Both the position numbers and the translations under genes were made by a program. From Tetradesmus obliquus (taxonomy: Eukaryota; Chlorophyta; Chlorophyceae; Sphaeropleales; Scenedesmaceae), in the NCBI GenBank assembly GCA_030272155.1, contig CP126199.1:3274501-3338500 (forward strand): a stretch of DNA of 64,000 nucleotides. The letters are read 5' to 3'. Position 1 is the stretch's first letter. Each line of letters opens with the position of its first letter. The notes below the pieces were generated by a model. The model did not search any database and was not told the DNA's origin. It worked only from the letters and a program-made list of their open reading frames with translations. This document shows positions 32,876 to 44,463 of this stretch, in pieces.

Positions 32876-35800
32876 CATGGATGAGCAACATGAAGTTGTT
32901 CAGCAGCTCGGGGCCGTGGAGTTACAGCAGCAGCACAAGGCATTAGCAGTACGGGACTTGCTCAAGTAGGTGTGCAAGATTGTTGTTGAGAGGGACAATG
33001 CGTAGAGTGGCGTTGCATGGCAAACGTGTGGCCAGCTGCAGATTGGTTGTTCGGTGTGGCATCCCAGCAGGGCGCCTTTCGGCTGTCAACCAGCCACTTG
33101 CTGGTAGCTTACCAGTGGTATGAGTTGTTCTTGCATACAATGCACGCACTCTAACAAATTTTGTGTTCATACACATGCAATGCAGGCTGTGCTGATGAGC
33201 TTCCATTACGGTTGGGAGTGTCAGCCGCGCCGCCCGGCTGCGCCAGCAGTGCAGGTGCTGGCGCTGCGTGTGGCGGCGGCTGGCTGTGGGGTGTGATCTG
33301 TGCACGTCCATGCCACTGCCTGGGCTGGCTGAGCCAGTGCAGTGGAGGTTGAGGTGCAGCTGATGGCATGCATGCGCAGATATGCGCAACATAGCAAGCA
33401 TTGGCATATCATACTATGCAGTTGATGCAACCAAGACTGCCCCACCAGATGTGCTTAAAATTTTCAAAAAATTACATGGAAGCCACCGCCACACCTTGAT
33501 GCTGATGAATTTGGCGCCGCTCTCAGCCGCCACCGCCCCAACAACCATATGGCAACAAACACACACTGCCTCACCACAATGCCTTGCAAAAACATGGTGA
33601 AAGTATGAAAGATATTTTGACATCACCGCCGCACCTTGATGCTGATGAAGTTGGCGCCGCTCTCCGCAGCCACAGCCTTGGCCACCAGCGTCTTGCCGCA
33701 GCCAGGCGGCCCGTACAGCAGCACGCCGCTGGCTGCGCTGAGGCCCATGGCAGCAAAGGCCTCCGGGTGCGCGATGGGCTGGCTGATGGAGAACGACAGC
33801 TCCTCACGCACCTGACACGCAGGCAGGAAGGCAAGCAGACGGTTAGGCAAGCAAGCAAAGCAGGCAGGAAGTAACGCAGGGAGGCAGACAGATAGTCAGG
33901 CAGGGAGTCAGGCAGGCAAGCATGTGTGAAACATGAATCAACCAGGCCTCGCAGCTGGGCTGTGGGATGGGCTGGCTGATGGAGAAGGACAGCTCCTCAC
34001 GCACCTAGCAAAGCAGCAAGCACATATGTTGAATGCAGCCACATATGTATGTGTAATCAATGATAGGTCAAAGTACGGTGTTATGCAATGGGCCGGCCAA
34101 TGGAGAACGACAGCTTGACGCGCACCTGGAGATGAGCAAGCAGGCAGGTAGGTAAGCAGGCAGTTGAGCAATGAGACACTTGCACAGGCAATCAGCCAGT
34201 CAGTTGGGCAGGGAGCCACACAGGCAGGGATGCTGCACCGTTGAAGTGTACATTCTGTGTTAAGGTGTCAGCCGCGCCGCCCGGCTGCGCCAGCAGTGCA
34301 GGTGCTGGCGCTGCGTGTGGCGGCGGCTGGCTGTGGGGTGTGATCTGTGCACGTCCATGCCACTGCCTGGGCTGGCTGAGCCAGTGCAGTGGAGGTTGAG
34401 GTGCAGCTGATGCTGTGTGTACACAAACATACAAGAACACTGTGCATGCACAAACATACACAAACATCCTCCTCCAGTGAGCCCACACCGTCCCAACGGC
34501 ATAAGGCTTAGCGGTGAAGCCCTCTTGTCTCACCCCTCACCCCAAAACCCCAAATTCCAAATATCCTGAACCCCGCACTCACCTCTTCCCACGTGGCATC
34601 AGGCTTGAAGCCCTCACACCCTAAACCTCACCCCAAAACCCAAACCCCAACCCCCACACCCCAGCCTGCTGCCCCCTCACCTCTTCAAGCGAGCCGACAT
34701 CGTCCCACGTGGCATCAGGCTTGGTGGTGAAGCCCTCTCGCCGCACGCTGGGCTGCACCTTGGGCAGCGCAGCCTCAAAGTCAGCCATGCTGATGGCTAG
34801 GCCTGACAGCTCAGCAGCACTCAGCGGCCCACCACCCATGCGCGGACCCTCCTGCTGCTGCTGCTGCTCGGGTGCGGCTGCATTGTCAGCAGCAGCAGCC
34901 GCTGCTGCTGCTGCTACGGGTACAAGGCTGCTGCTTGAGACGCCATCCGCTGCAGCTGGATCTGACCCCTGCTGCTGCTGCTGCTGTTGGTGCTGCTGAT
35001 CTGCTGCCTGCAGCAGCCGCTGCTGCCGCTGCTGCTCCAGCTGGCTGAATATGCGGCTCACCGCTACTGCTGCTGCCTCCTTTGTTAACGCAGCCAGGTC
35101 AGCGCCCACAAAGCCCGGCGTGCGCCGTGCAATCGCATGGAAGTCAAACCCTCCCTGCAGCCGCAAGCTGCGGCTCAGCACCTTAAGGATTTGGCAGCGC
35201 GCAGCTTCAGTAGGAATGCCTAAAGATATCTCTCGGTCAAACCTGCCGGCCCGCCGCAGCGCGGGATCTAGCGCATCTGGGCGATTCGTTGCGCCAATCA
35301 CTACCACGTGGCCTCGCCTGTACTGCTGGATGTGACCTTCGTCTGCTGCTGCTGCCTCAGCTGCTGCAGGCGCTGCCTCGCCGCCGTCGCCTGCTGCTGC
35401 TGCTGCTGCTGCTCCGGCGGCTGCTGCCGGGGGTGCTGCCAGATCGTCCATGCATGTCAGCATCTGTGCGACAATGCGGCGCTCCATCTCGCGCTGCGCG
35501 GTGTCGCGCTTGGGGGCGATGGCATCGATCTCATCTATGAAGATGATAGAGGGAGCCACATCTTGGGCCTCCTGCGATTGCATTTGAAAACGTTCAGGGT
35601 TGCTTGCAGACGTTGTGGCACCGGTGGTGCGATAGTGCTCACAGAAGCATGCGAGCAAACAATCATCATGCAGGGTGGTCTGATGGTGGTCACCACTGTT
35701 GCAATCATCACCAGCAAAGAAAGCAGCTTGCCCTGACTCACACAGCAAGTGAACGCAGCTGCCGTATCACACAACAGCCAATTGACCCAATGTTACCAAA

Positions 35801-36576
35801 AACTGCAGACACGCTGTGTCAAGGTGGAGTTGTCTGCTGGTCAGCAACAATTTGAAAGTTTGTCATTGCCGAAGCTACTTAGGAAGGCAACAGGTAAAAA
35901 CTGTATTCATCACCCCAGCAGGCAACCCCGGCCTTGACACCACAAAGCCCATGCCACAACATGCGACATGTTCCTAACTTCGATAAGCAAACACATGCTC
36001 ACACACACACCCAAAGCACATATGCATAGCTGCTGGCTCCTCCCGCACTGGGCTCAGACAATGGGTGGTGATGTAATTCTTGTCGGCATGGCTTTATGTC
36101 TTGGTGGGACTCGCCTATACGCCGAACGAGACTAGCCATCCTTGCCAGGCAGGGAGGAACACAGTGCAGCCCACAGCACACCACGCACAGCACAACACCA
36201 CCTTAAGCATCAGCCGTTTCAAGCACAAAACACACCAGCTCCCACCGTAAACCCACCAAAGAGCTGCCGCAGCCTTGCCTCACTCTCCCCACTCATGCCA
36301 CCAACCAACCTAACAGTACCCCGCCCCCACGCAACCTTGAAAGAACCCCACCTCCACATAAAACCCTGCACCCACCTGGAACAGCTGCCGCAGCCGCGCC
36401 TCGCTCTCTCCGCTCATGCCGCTGACCACTTCTGGAGCGCTTACACGCAGAAACGGCACGCCGCACTCGGTTGCAATCGCATGCGCGAGCGCCGTCTTGC
36501 CGCAGCCTGGGGGCCCGTGCAGCAGCACGCCGCGGGGCGGCTCCACTCCCAGCCAGCTATACACCTGGCAGCAGCA

Positions 36577-36613
<37 letters not shown>

Positions 36614-38918
36614 GGTCAGGCAGCAGCGGCGGCTGATAGGGGTACACTGGTGCAAGGAGGGTGCTGCGCGGTGCAGCAGCTGATGGTAGCTCATGGCTGG
36701 TGCAGCCGCCAGGCACGCCAGATGCACAGGTGCTGCTGCCAAGAGCAGCAGAGTACTCTGCTGCTCCGTTGCTGCAAATGCTACTCAGCTCAACTAAACT
36801 GCTGGAACACAGCGCAGGTATGGCACAGGCACTGACAATGCAACATCGACTAGAAGGGATCAGACAGCTCCAATAGGAGATACATCACAGACATCAGCTG
36901 TATTTGCGTATTATTTGTTTGTCATCACTTCCCATCTGGTACACAAGACAGTGCTACAGAACACAATGCAATTTCAATCAGAGGCGCAGTACATCATGAC
37001 GGATGATCCAGACGGCTACAGAACGTAAAAACCAATTGCGCAGCACGCTGCTCTCTGCCCGGCAAAACCTCCTTGCAGCAGTGCCACACCGATCCAGATG
37101 CGCGTTCGCCTGCTTCAGTTGCACAGCTGCACCAATGCACTGACACTTGATGTGTGCGCAGCCGCACTGCATCAACACCTATACAACAAATGCACAGCCA
37201 CATGCATGCTAGCGCACCTCTGGGTGCTTCAGCGGGTACTTAAAATATGCATGTGCAACACACAAACAACACTCCTACAAACACATACACCAGACATACA
37301 ACACACATCCAGCGCACCTCTGGGTGCTTCAGCGGGTACTCGATGCTGCGAGAGCAACGCTTCAACAATCAACATGCTCAAATATGGTGTAAAACAGCTG
37401 CTATTATATCATACATATAACAAAATTGTTGAAGTGCCATGCTTGATGCCTCACCTCCGGGTGCTTCAGCGGGTACTCAATCAGCTCCTGGATGTCAGCC
37501 AGCACATCCTCCACGCCACCCAGGTCGGCGTAGTGCAGCGCACGCGGCGCTGCAGCAGCAGCAGCAGCAGCAAAGCAGCAGCAGCCGCAGCAGTGTTTGA
37601 ACAGAGCCACACAAGCAGCATCACCAGCAGTACATGCATCAGCAAGCAGGCACTAGCGTCCAAAACCTCTGCTTTAGCTGCCCCATTGCTGCTGCTCCGA
37701 CTCCAGCAGCCTCTGCCGCTGTGCCAAGTGTCGCACCGCACGCTGCCCTGTGCCTGCACCTGCTGCTGCCGCTGCTTGCTTAGCTAGCTTTGCTCACAAC
37801 TAAAAGCCGAGCCTCACAACTGAAAGCCGAGCCTCAAAGAACAACTCCACTCACCAGTGACTGCTGAGCCTCCCTTCTTGCTGCTGATGCCTTGGCCGCC
37901 GCCTGGTGCACCCCCAGTGCCAGCACCGCCAGCAGCTGTGCTTGCTCGCCGCACACGCTTGCTGACAGCTCGGCTGCGCATACGAACAGCAGCAGCAGAT
38001 ACAATCAGCATGTCCACATTATAGATTCTTTGCTGTCACAGCAGCTGTTTGCCGTGCGCGGCAGCAGGCACTCACACTGCACCATAGTAGTGCTGCCTGC
38101 AGTGGCCCTGGTCGAGTGCAGCCGATATCAACTTGTCCTGCCTGCCTCACCACAGCTGCCATCACATGCGCTACAGCTGTTGTCACAGCACAACATGTAA
38201 GCGCTACCTGCCTGCTATGTATCTGGCAGCAACGACTGGCTGGGACAGCAGCATTACGATTTGCAATCCATTGTGTGTGCAGCCAGTCTACCTGTCTCTG
38301 CCAGTGAGGCCTGCCTCCTCTGCCGACCTGCTCTTCTTCGCCTTGGCAGACTCCGCACCAGCAGCAGCAGCAGCGGCAGCGGCAGCAGCAGCAGCACCTG
38401 CTGCTCCACCAGCCACGGCTGCATCTCCAACAGCACCAGCTGCAGCAGCTGCAGGAGCACTTGCAGCTGCTGGCGCGGCAGCAGCCTGTTGCTGCTGCTG
38501 CTGCTGCTGCTGCTGTTTGGCAGGAAGCTGCTTGCCACCCTTGCGTGCTGCCGCTGCTGCTTTAGCTGCCTTCTCAGCAGCGATGGCCCTGGCTGCTGCT
38601 GCAGCAATGACATGCGGCGGCGCAAATGCAGGCGGCGCATTGGGGTCAGGTTCACTGCTGGTGTCACTGCCCTCGGCATCGCTGCTGTCGCCACTGCTGC
38701 TGCTGCCTTGCTGTTGCTGCGCTGCAGGTGTTGCAGCTGCATCTGCCTGCTTGCTTGCACTGTACATGTTCAGCAGTGCGCTGTTGAGACCACTGTTGGG
38801 TCTCTTTCCAGGTGCTGGTGTTACAGCCGCTGCTGCTGCTGCTGCTGCTGCTGGGCCTGATAGTGCAGCTGCAAGCTCTGCAGCAGCTGCTGGGTCCAAG
38901 TCCCCTGACGCATTGTCC

Positions 38919-38950
<32 letters not shown>

Positions 38951-39733
38951 AGCGTCATCGTCGCTGTCATCTTCACCTTCGTCAGAGGACTCGCCTTCGC
39001 TGCTGCTGCCTGCTGCCTTGTCTGCTTCGCGCTGCGCTGCTGTCAGATGCTGGCTCTCACGCGCCTGCAACACCAGCAGCAGCAGCACGACATGTTCGAC
39101 TAATCTTGTACATCGACGCTGCAACAATGATGCTAGACAAAAGGCAGTTCAACCGTCCCAACCCAAGCACCAGCTGCGCAAGAGCTTCTTGATTGCATAA
39201 ACTCCAGGCCATCTCAGATGGCCAGTGGTGGTAAAGTCGTATGCTGATAGCGATGCTGCGTTTCACCGAATGAATTGTCTGGCTCAATCCACTCACAAAA
39301 CTGCTTTTTCTGCAGCTGAACACTCCAACTGTCTGCAACACACTTCTCGCTGAGCTGGACATGCAGTGGAGCAGCAGCAGCAGCAGCAAAAGCAGCCACA
39401 GCTGCATACGCACCCAGACCTACCATCAGGAAACACCTCAGATGCTCAGGGGCTAACCTAAGCTACACTCAAGTAAATGCTCACCTGCAACTGCAGCTCT
39501 GGCTTTGCCACACCTCTTTGTTGGACCACCTGCACTGCTTTGCTGACCATCTGCCGCAATGCCCCGACCTGCCTGCGCTGGTACTCCTTGTAGCTGCGTC
39601 TCAGGTAGTCTACGACATCGTCTATGTCTGTGATGTCGTGATTAAGCGCATACTCCTCTATGCGCGGCGTCAGGTTGCGATCAAGCACGTAAGGGCTGCC
39701 GCCCTGCTGCTGCTTGCCCCCTTTCTTCTTCAT
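30788..39733 (-). CDS. NVL: Nuclear VCP-like AAA ATPase, RIX7/NVL
   Basis: Ten exons close in phase to 1147 aa: 39733-39485, 39064-38292, 37973-37855, 37549-37455, 36564-36376, 35571-34681, 33811-33635, 32809-32603, 31911-31721 and 31340-30788. NVL/Rix7 extracts assembly factors from pre-60S ribosomes in the nucleolus. The N-terminus ([32 protein letters not shown]) fits the NVL N-domain. Residues ~84-340 are a long acidic/Ser, then Ala/Lys linker with [10 protein letters not shown] domain 1: [10 protein letters not shown], Walker [16 protein letters not shown] (~430), Walker [10 protein letters not shown] (~485), [23 protein letters not shown] domain 2: [69 protein letters not shown]. The C-terminus holds HFEAAL and an Ala/acidic tail. 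All catalytic motifs are intact. It is long for the family because of low-complexity insertions. Confidence 0.96.
32346..32716 (-). repeat. Echo of the NVL Walker B exon end
   Basis: About 115 bases of exon 32809-32603 (from [15 protein letters not shown] to EMDGIDGRL plus donor) are repeated with the donor at 32359 instead of 32603, 244 bp downstream and more than 90% alike. It is the longest echo seen. Confidence 0.93.
32822..32874 (-). repeat. (CTG)n on the sense strand before an NVL acceptor
   Basis: A nearly pure trinucleotide run of about 17 units (CAG on the plus strand) lies a few bases upstream of the acceptor of exon 32809-32603. Confidence 0.9.
33480..34130 (-). repeat. Echoes on both sides of NVL exon 33811-33635
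   Basis: The exon end (GANFISIK plus GTGCGGC) recurs with its donor at 33495, 140 bp downstream. The exon start ([14 protein letters not shown]) recurs with acceptors at 34004 and 34125, spaced 193 and 121 bp upstream. Confidence 0.9.
34468..34745 (-). repeat. Three copies of the NVL exon end [16 protein letters not shown]
   Basis: The true donor follows 34681. Decaying copies have donors at 34583 and about 34468, spaced 98 and 115 bp. The middle copy lacks an internal piece. Confidence 0.85.
36246..36425 (-). repeat. Echo of the NVL exon end [15 protein letters not shown]
   Basis: The true donor follows 36376. A diverged copy with a GTGGGT-like donor ends near 36256, 120 bp downstream. Confidence 0.82.
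37213..37490 (-). repeat. Three copies of the NVL exon end EYPLKHPE
   Basis: The true donor follows 37455. Copies of about 28 bases with donors lie at 37318 and 37218, spaced 137 and 100 bp. Confidence 0.88.
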
Positions 39734-41408
39734 AGCGCATGATCATGAAAGCAACAACATCTAAACTACACAGCTGATGGCTCAGAAGTTGCCAAGCATG
39801 ACAAGACCGCCGGCTATGTTCTGGCTGGAGGCAGATAACGCCTGTACCAAGCGTTAGGACGGGTTACATAAGCCTGAAGCACAGCCAATGCCTTTATATG
39901 ACGTGCGAAAACCGGCTTGCCTTGGCTGTCACTGTTGTACGGCAGTTGTCATGACAATGTGACATTAGCTGCTAGGGTTTCACATGGCAGCAACCAGGAG
40001 TGGCAGTCACTCCATGGCCGGCAAGTGGCTAGCACCGCACTGCAGCTGCATCTCATCCATGGAAGCCTTCCAGCGTGCTGAGCACGCTGTTGCAAGTGCT
40101 AGTCTGGCTGCACCACACAGGACTGCTAGGACGTTCCAAAAGTGAGTCAGTCATTGGCTCCCCAACGGGCGAGGTTACTCTTGTAACTTCCAAAATATGA
40201 GTCACTCACTCACTAGGTGGTTACCGTGTAAGCAGGCTGCTGCACCTTGAAGCCAGTAAATGTATATCTGCCTGAGCCAACATGCCTGCAACCACAACTC
40301 GGCAACCATTCGTTAGGCATGCATGCTGATGCGGCTATAGCAGGGACGCACTGGACCCACCACACAGCACAATAGACTGGAGCTGCAGAAACTCGTCCTT
40401 TTACAATACAGTAGGCACGGAAGAGAGGATTGCAACCAAATGAACAGCCTGCCAACACCAGCAGTAGCAGTCCGCCACATAGGAAGGCACATACACTCAG
40501 TGTCTGACTTGGAGCGCCAGCCTGCTGTGCATGATGCCACATGCACCAACATGCCGTGCAACCTGCAGGACTGCTTGCATTGTGCTGCCAACGCGACTGC
40601 CAACAGCAGCAACGTCTCCTGCAAAGACAATGCAAAATTGCATGTACACGCACATGGGCATTGCCAGCAGTGATGCCACAGCAAGAGTTCAAACATGTCC
40701 ATCTGGTGCCACAGCACGGCACAGCACAACCAACAACGAGCAATCTCTGGCAGAGCCAACTGACCTGTGCATCACAACATCAACATGTGTGCTACGCATG
40801 CTTCAGTGAAGCAAAGCACAGGCACTCAATGGCAGCGCACGCCCTGAGCTGCAGCATGCGAGTGGTGTTGCTTGCAAGCGGCAGCAACTGTCCTTCACTC
40901 GCAAGTTATGGTAGGACCTACCTGCAACAGCAGCTGCCATAAAACACGACATGCGACTGGTGCTATGCATAACAATCCAACCCTGCTTTCTCAAGACATG
41001 CAGCTGCAGCTGCGCCCACCAGGGCTCTCACATCCCCAGTGCTGCATGCCTGCTGCATGCCGCCCAACCAACTCTGCATGCCAGCTAGCGCTGCACCACC
41101 TGCAAGCTAAGCATCAGAGGCCTTGCTTTGCCTGGGCTGCCTTGCTGCACGCTGTATGTCATGCTGTGTGCTGGAGCGCTACATCAAGTTGAGGATGATC
41201 TTGCTTTAGCCGCAGGTCCTCTCTAGCGCATGCCAGGTTGCTTGCTGCAGCAGCAGCTGCCCAGCGTGGGGCATGAAGACAATCCGTGCCCAGGTGCTGC
41301 TATTCCAGCTCAGCTGCAGCACAGTGCCCAACTTGCAGCAGCTGCTTTTGTACAGCTACCTTTGACCAAGCACTGCTGCTGCTGCTGCTGCTTCGCAGTA
41401 CTGGCAGG
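39734..41408. other. Intergenic between elongin C and NVL
   Basis: No supported exon. It probably holds the NVL promoter and elongin C 3' UTR. TTACA (TGTAA on the minus strand) at 40401-40405 is one possible 3'-end signal. A few TCACTCACTC motifs occur near 40140-40210. Confidence 0.4.
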
Positions 41409-42450
41409 TCATGTGTCCAGGAAGTTTGCTGCCATCAGCAGCTCCAGTGCAATGTCTGGAGCAACCTTGAACTCGGGAATGTTGCGCGTGGTGCTGCGGC
41501 AGCAAGCAGCAGCAGCAGCAGCAGCAGGAACAACAGTAGCAGCAGCAGCAGCAGTTGCAGAGGCAGTTGCCGAGTGATCATGTGTGTGCTGAGCAGAAAC
41601 CCAAAACAGTCCGCACATGCAACTCTAACATCCTAAAACTTGAAGCATGCACAGTACATGCAGCGGCTTGACTCCTAGCACGCACAAGCAGGTGCAGCAG
41701 AGTCTAGTGCAGGAAGATTTACTGCTCTGCATGGCTGCCTGACCAGGGCGGCCGCAACCGAATGCGACGCACAACAGCCATCACGACTGCTGCTGTAAGC
41801 CTGCTGCCGCTGCTGCTGACCCAGCCTTTGTTGCACCATACGACTGCTGCTGTAAGCCTGCTGCTGCCGTTGGTGTGGTGTCAGATCTGTTGAAGCACAT
41901 CTGCAAGAGCTCTTCGCTGCTGCGAGGCGCCGTGTCTCCCTACTCACGAGTTCTGGTACCGCAGCTTGTAGTAAAAGTACTGGCAGACCTTCTCCAGGAT
42001 GACTGTGCTGATCTCAGGAAACTTCACCTCTCCCTGCTCTGTTTCTGTAAAGCTTCCTGCATGTTCCAACAAGCTTGTGTTCACTGCCGCAGCACTGCAG
42101 AGCATTACACGTCTCTGTGCAGGTGGGGCACAGTCAAGCTGCTGCTGCGCAGCAACAAGTGCTGCGTGCATGCCGCTGTTGATGCTGCCTTCCTGGCCAA
42201 CTACACATGTCAAGGACCTTGAAAATCTTAAGAACAACACAAAAGCATGCGTTTGAAGCAGGTGCAGCTGCTGGTGAACCAGTAGACGTTGAGCAGGAGC
42301 TGTGCCACTGCTGCTGCTCTGCTGCTCTTGCCCCGTACCTTGCGAGCTAAGCATGTTGCGTATGGTGTTCGACACACATGCCGCCTTGTAGTCAATAATA
42401 AACTCATACCCTTCGGCTGATATGAGCTTCACAGTGGTCCGAGTAGGCAT
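41409..42450 (-). CDS. ELOC: Elongin C (Skp1-like ubiquitin-ligase adaptor)
   Basis: Three exons close in phase to 101 aa: 42450-42339, 42056-41948 and 41493-41409. The product is the small BTB/POZ-like adaptor that joins elongin B and BC-box proteins to cullin E3 ligases and to the transcription factor SIII. Diagnostic matches are VKLISAEGYEFIIDYKAAC, FTETEQGEVKFPEIS, LEKVCQYFYYKLRYQNS and the C-terminus IPEFKVAPDIALELLMAANF. The length is normal for the family (about 100-112 aa). The first intron begins with CAG-rich sequence after the donor, and the second ends in a CTG run before the acceptor. No echoes are evident. Exons 1 and 2 could be misread as one frame because the intron is open. 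Confidence 0.94.
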
Positions 42451-44463
42451 CGCGTGACCAGCCTGCAGGACAGTGGACTGAGAGTGCTACAGGAGCGTCA
42501 CGTGTATCTGAGCAAATCAAACATGGCAGTGTTGCTGTGCGCCAGTCGTAGCATGACTGGCAGCAGCTGACACGCTTAACGGAGCTCTTGTTGTGACAGA
42601 GCATCGTCACTGTCACTGCCAAAGCCCTGACAGGCACAGTGCTAGATGGTCTGGCAACTTGGTGGCATCACGCCAGCCGCAGCAGCGTACGATTCTGCTC
42701 ATTCATGCGATGTGTTTGAAGAGAGCAGTGTGAGACTGTATCAGGCTCAGAAGCCACACTACGGTCTTGCACCAACCGTTGATTGTCAGCCTGGCTCACC
42801 TCCTCCCCAGCAGGTCCAACGATCACTCTACCCTGGCACATCTACCCTTGTTGCCATACAACCTCGCTAAAGGCAGGGATGCATCACACATATTTTAAGT
42901 AGATCAAGTGCTGAAAGCGTCGGTATGTACATTACAAAGAACACTGATGCAAAAAGAGACAACAGTTGAACCCAGCACACCTCCTACTGCGGCATTCATC
43001 AAAAAAACTTTGAAAGCATACTACTCAGCAGAGTGGAGTGAAAGCATACCTAGGACCAGGACTGTTGAATTCCAAGGGGTGCCGCCTTCCCCTTGGCATG
43101 CACACCACCACACCACGCACACAAGATCACCAGTCAAGCAGCCACTAGCCTTGCGGCCTTGCACCGCACCACACACAGCTTCACTTTCAGCTGGCGTGGA
43201 TGGATCAACATTCTGCAGCAAGTGCGTGAGCCAGAGCACTGCACCAACCTGGCTTGTGTGCAGCACTCCACACACAGCACACATGCAGAGCATGCACATA
43301 CTTGCCAAGAGCCTCAAGTTGTGTACACTTGGCTGTGCTACCAGGGCAACATTCCAAGTTCATCACGTGCCAGAGCATCTCTGCATGCCGCACTGTGGCT
43401 AGTCCATTACTCCTAGCTACCTTGGACAGCACCTGATCAGCCATGTAACAAAAACCATGACATGCTGTGACCACATAGTCAAACCTTTGGCCCTTGGTCA
43501 ACCATCAGTATGACAAGTGTAACCCCATGGTTGACCGCAGTGTGCGTCCACGAGTGTGTGTAGCCATTGGTCAACAAAGTACCAGCAGCACAATCAAGGA
43601 CCACACAGACACTATTTACAATGATAGGACCAACTGCATACATACAACACATCAGAAGCATACCCCATGCCTGCAAGATGGTCCATCATTGGAAAGAAAG
43701 AACAAAGCGTTCCAGGCAACAGCCAACTGCTGTGCTGCTCAACAGTCCACAGCTGGGAGCAGGCCTCTACTGCCTACTTACGCCTGTGGTTGGAAGCTGG
43801 TGAGGCTCCAGCTGTGCTTGTACAGGCAACCATACAGGCAACCAAACCACAACTGCAGCGTGGTAGGGTTTTGTACGCAACATCAGTGACGCTGAGGGAC
43901 TAAGCAACCATGCCGAAAGTCGAGGCATGTAGCAATGACGGTGCGACACTGAGGGTGCATAAAAGCGGGGACGGACACTGAACAACTAAGTAGCAGCTGG
44001 ACAGCAGCTGCTGATGTGCCACAAGCAAAAACAAATACCAGCACAGGCACACAAACCAACACATGCTTCAAACGCCCTCGCAGCTGCAACCTTTTGAAGG
44101 GCGACAGTGCCAACGCCCAAGCTCTGTCAAACACCAAAACAGGCAGGCGACAAGGCATGCGGTGCCCAGGACAAAGCCTCTCTCATCTCACTAGTTTATG
44201 TCTAGCTGTTGTCTGCTTCCTGAAGCCACAACTCCAATACCAGGCCAGCAGCTGCGCGTCCTGCTGCACCGCCAGTTCCTGCACCAGCAGCAGCACACAC
44301 AGCTGCGATGCAGCACTTCCCATCACCAACCACCTTTCCTGCAAGTCCTGCAGGCCCTACCCAACCAGCAACAAAACACCCCAACTCCCCGCCCTGCACT
44401 CTGCCACCACCACACTACACTCAGCACCCTAACTGCCCCAAAACCGCTAAAGCGCCGCATGAT
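42451..44463. other. Intergenic between ACS and elongin C
   Basis: I see no exon with matching phase. It contains the elongin C promoter and the ACS 3' UTR. Minus-strand TGTAA candidates (TTACA) are at 43616-43620 and about 42931. Confidence 0.4.

Larger units (their letters stand above)
32089..34411. repeat. Dispersed ~140-bp element, three copies in three NVL introns
   Basis: Copies lie at 32089-32224, 33221-33364 and 34268-34411, all in the same orientation. Each begins TGTCAGCCGCGCCGCCCGGC and ends GAGGTTGAGGTGCA. They match closely (B and C almost perfectly) while the flanks do not, and no exon edge is involved, so this is not an echo. It has no coding capacity or terminal inverted repeats that I can see. 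It could be a non-autonomous or introner-like element. Confidence 0.9.

Noticed and set aside
42646..42870. 74-codon plus-strand frame upstream of elongin C
   Set aside because: It has some ordinary-looking composition but no family match, no intron partner and no conserved start context. It lies in the expected promoter region of elongin C.
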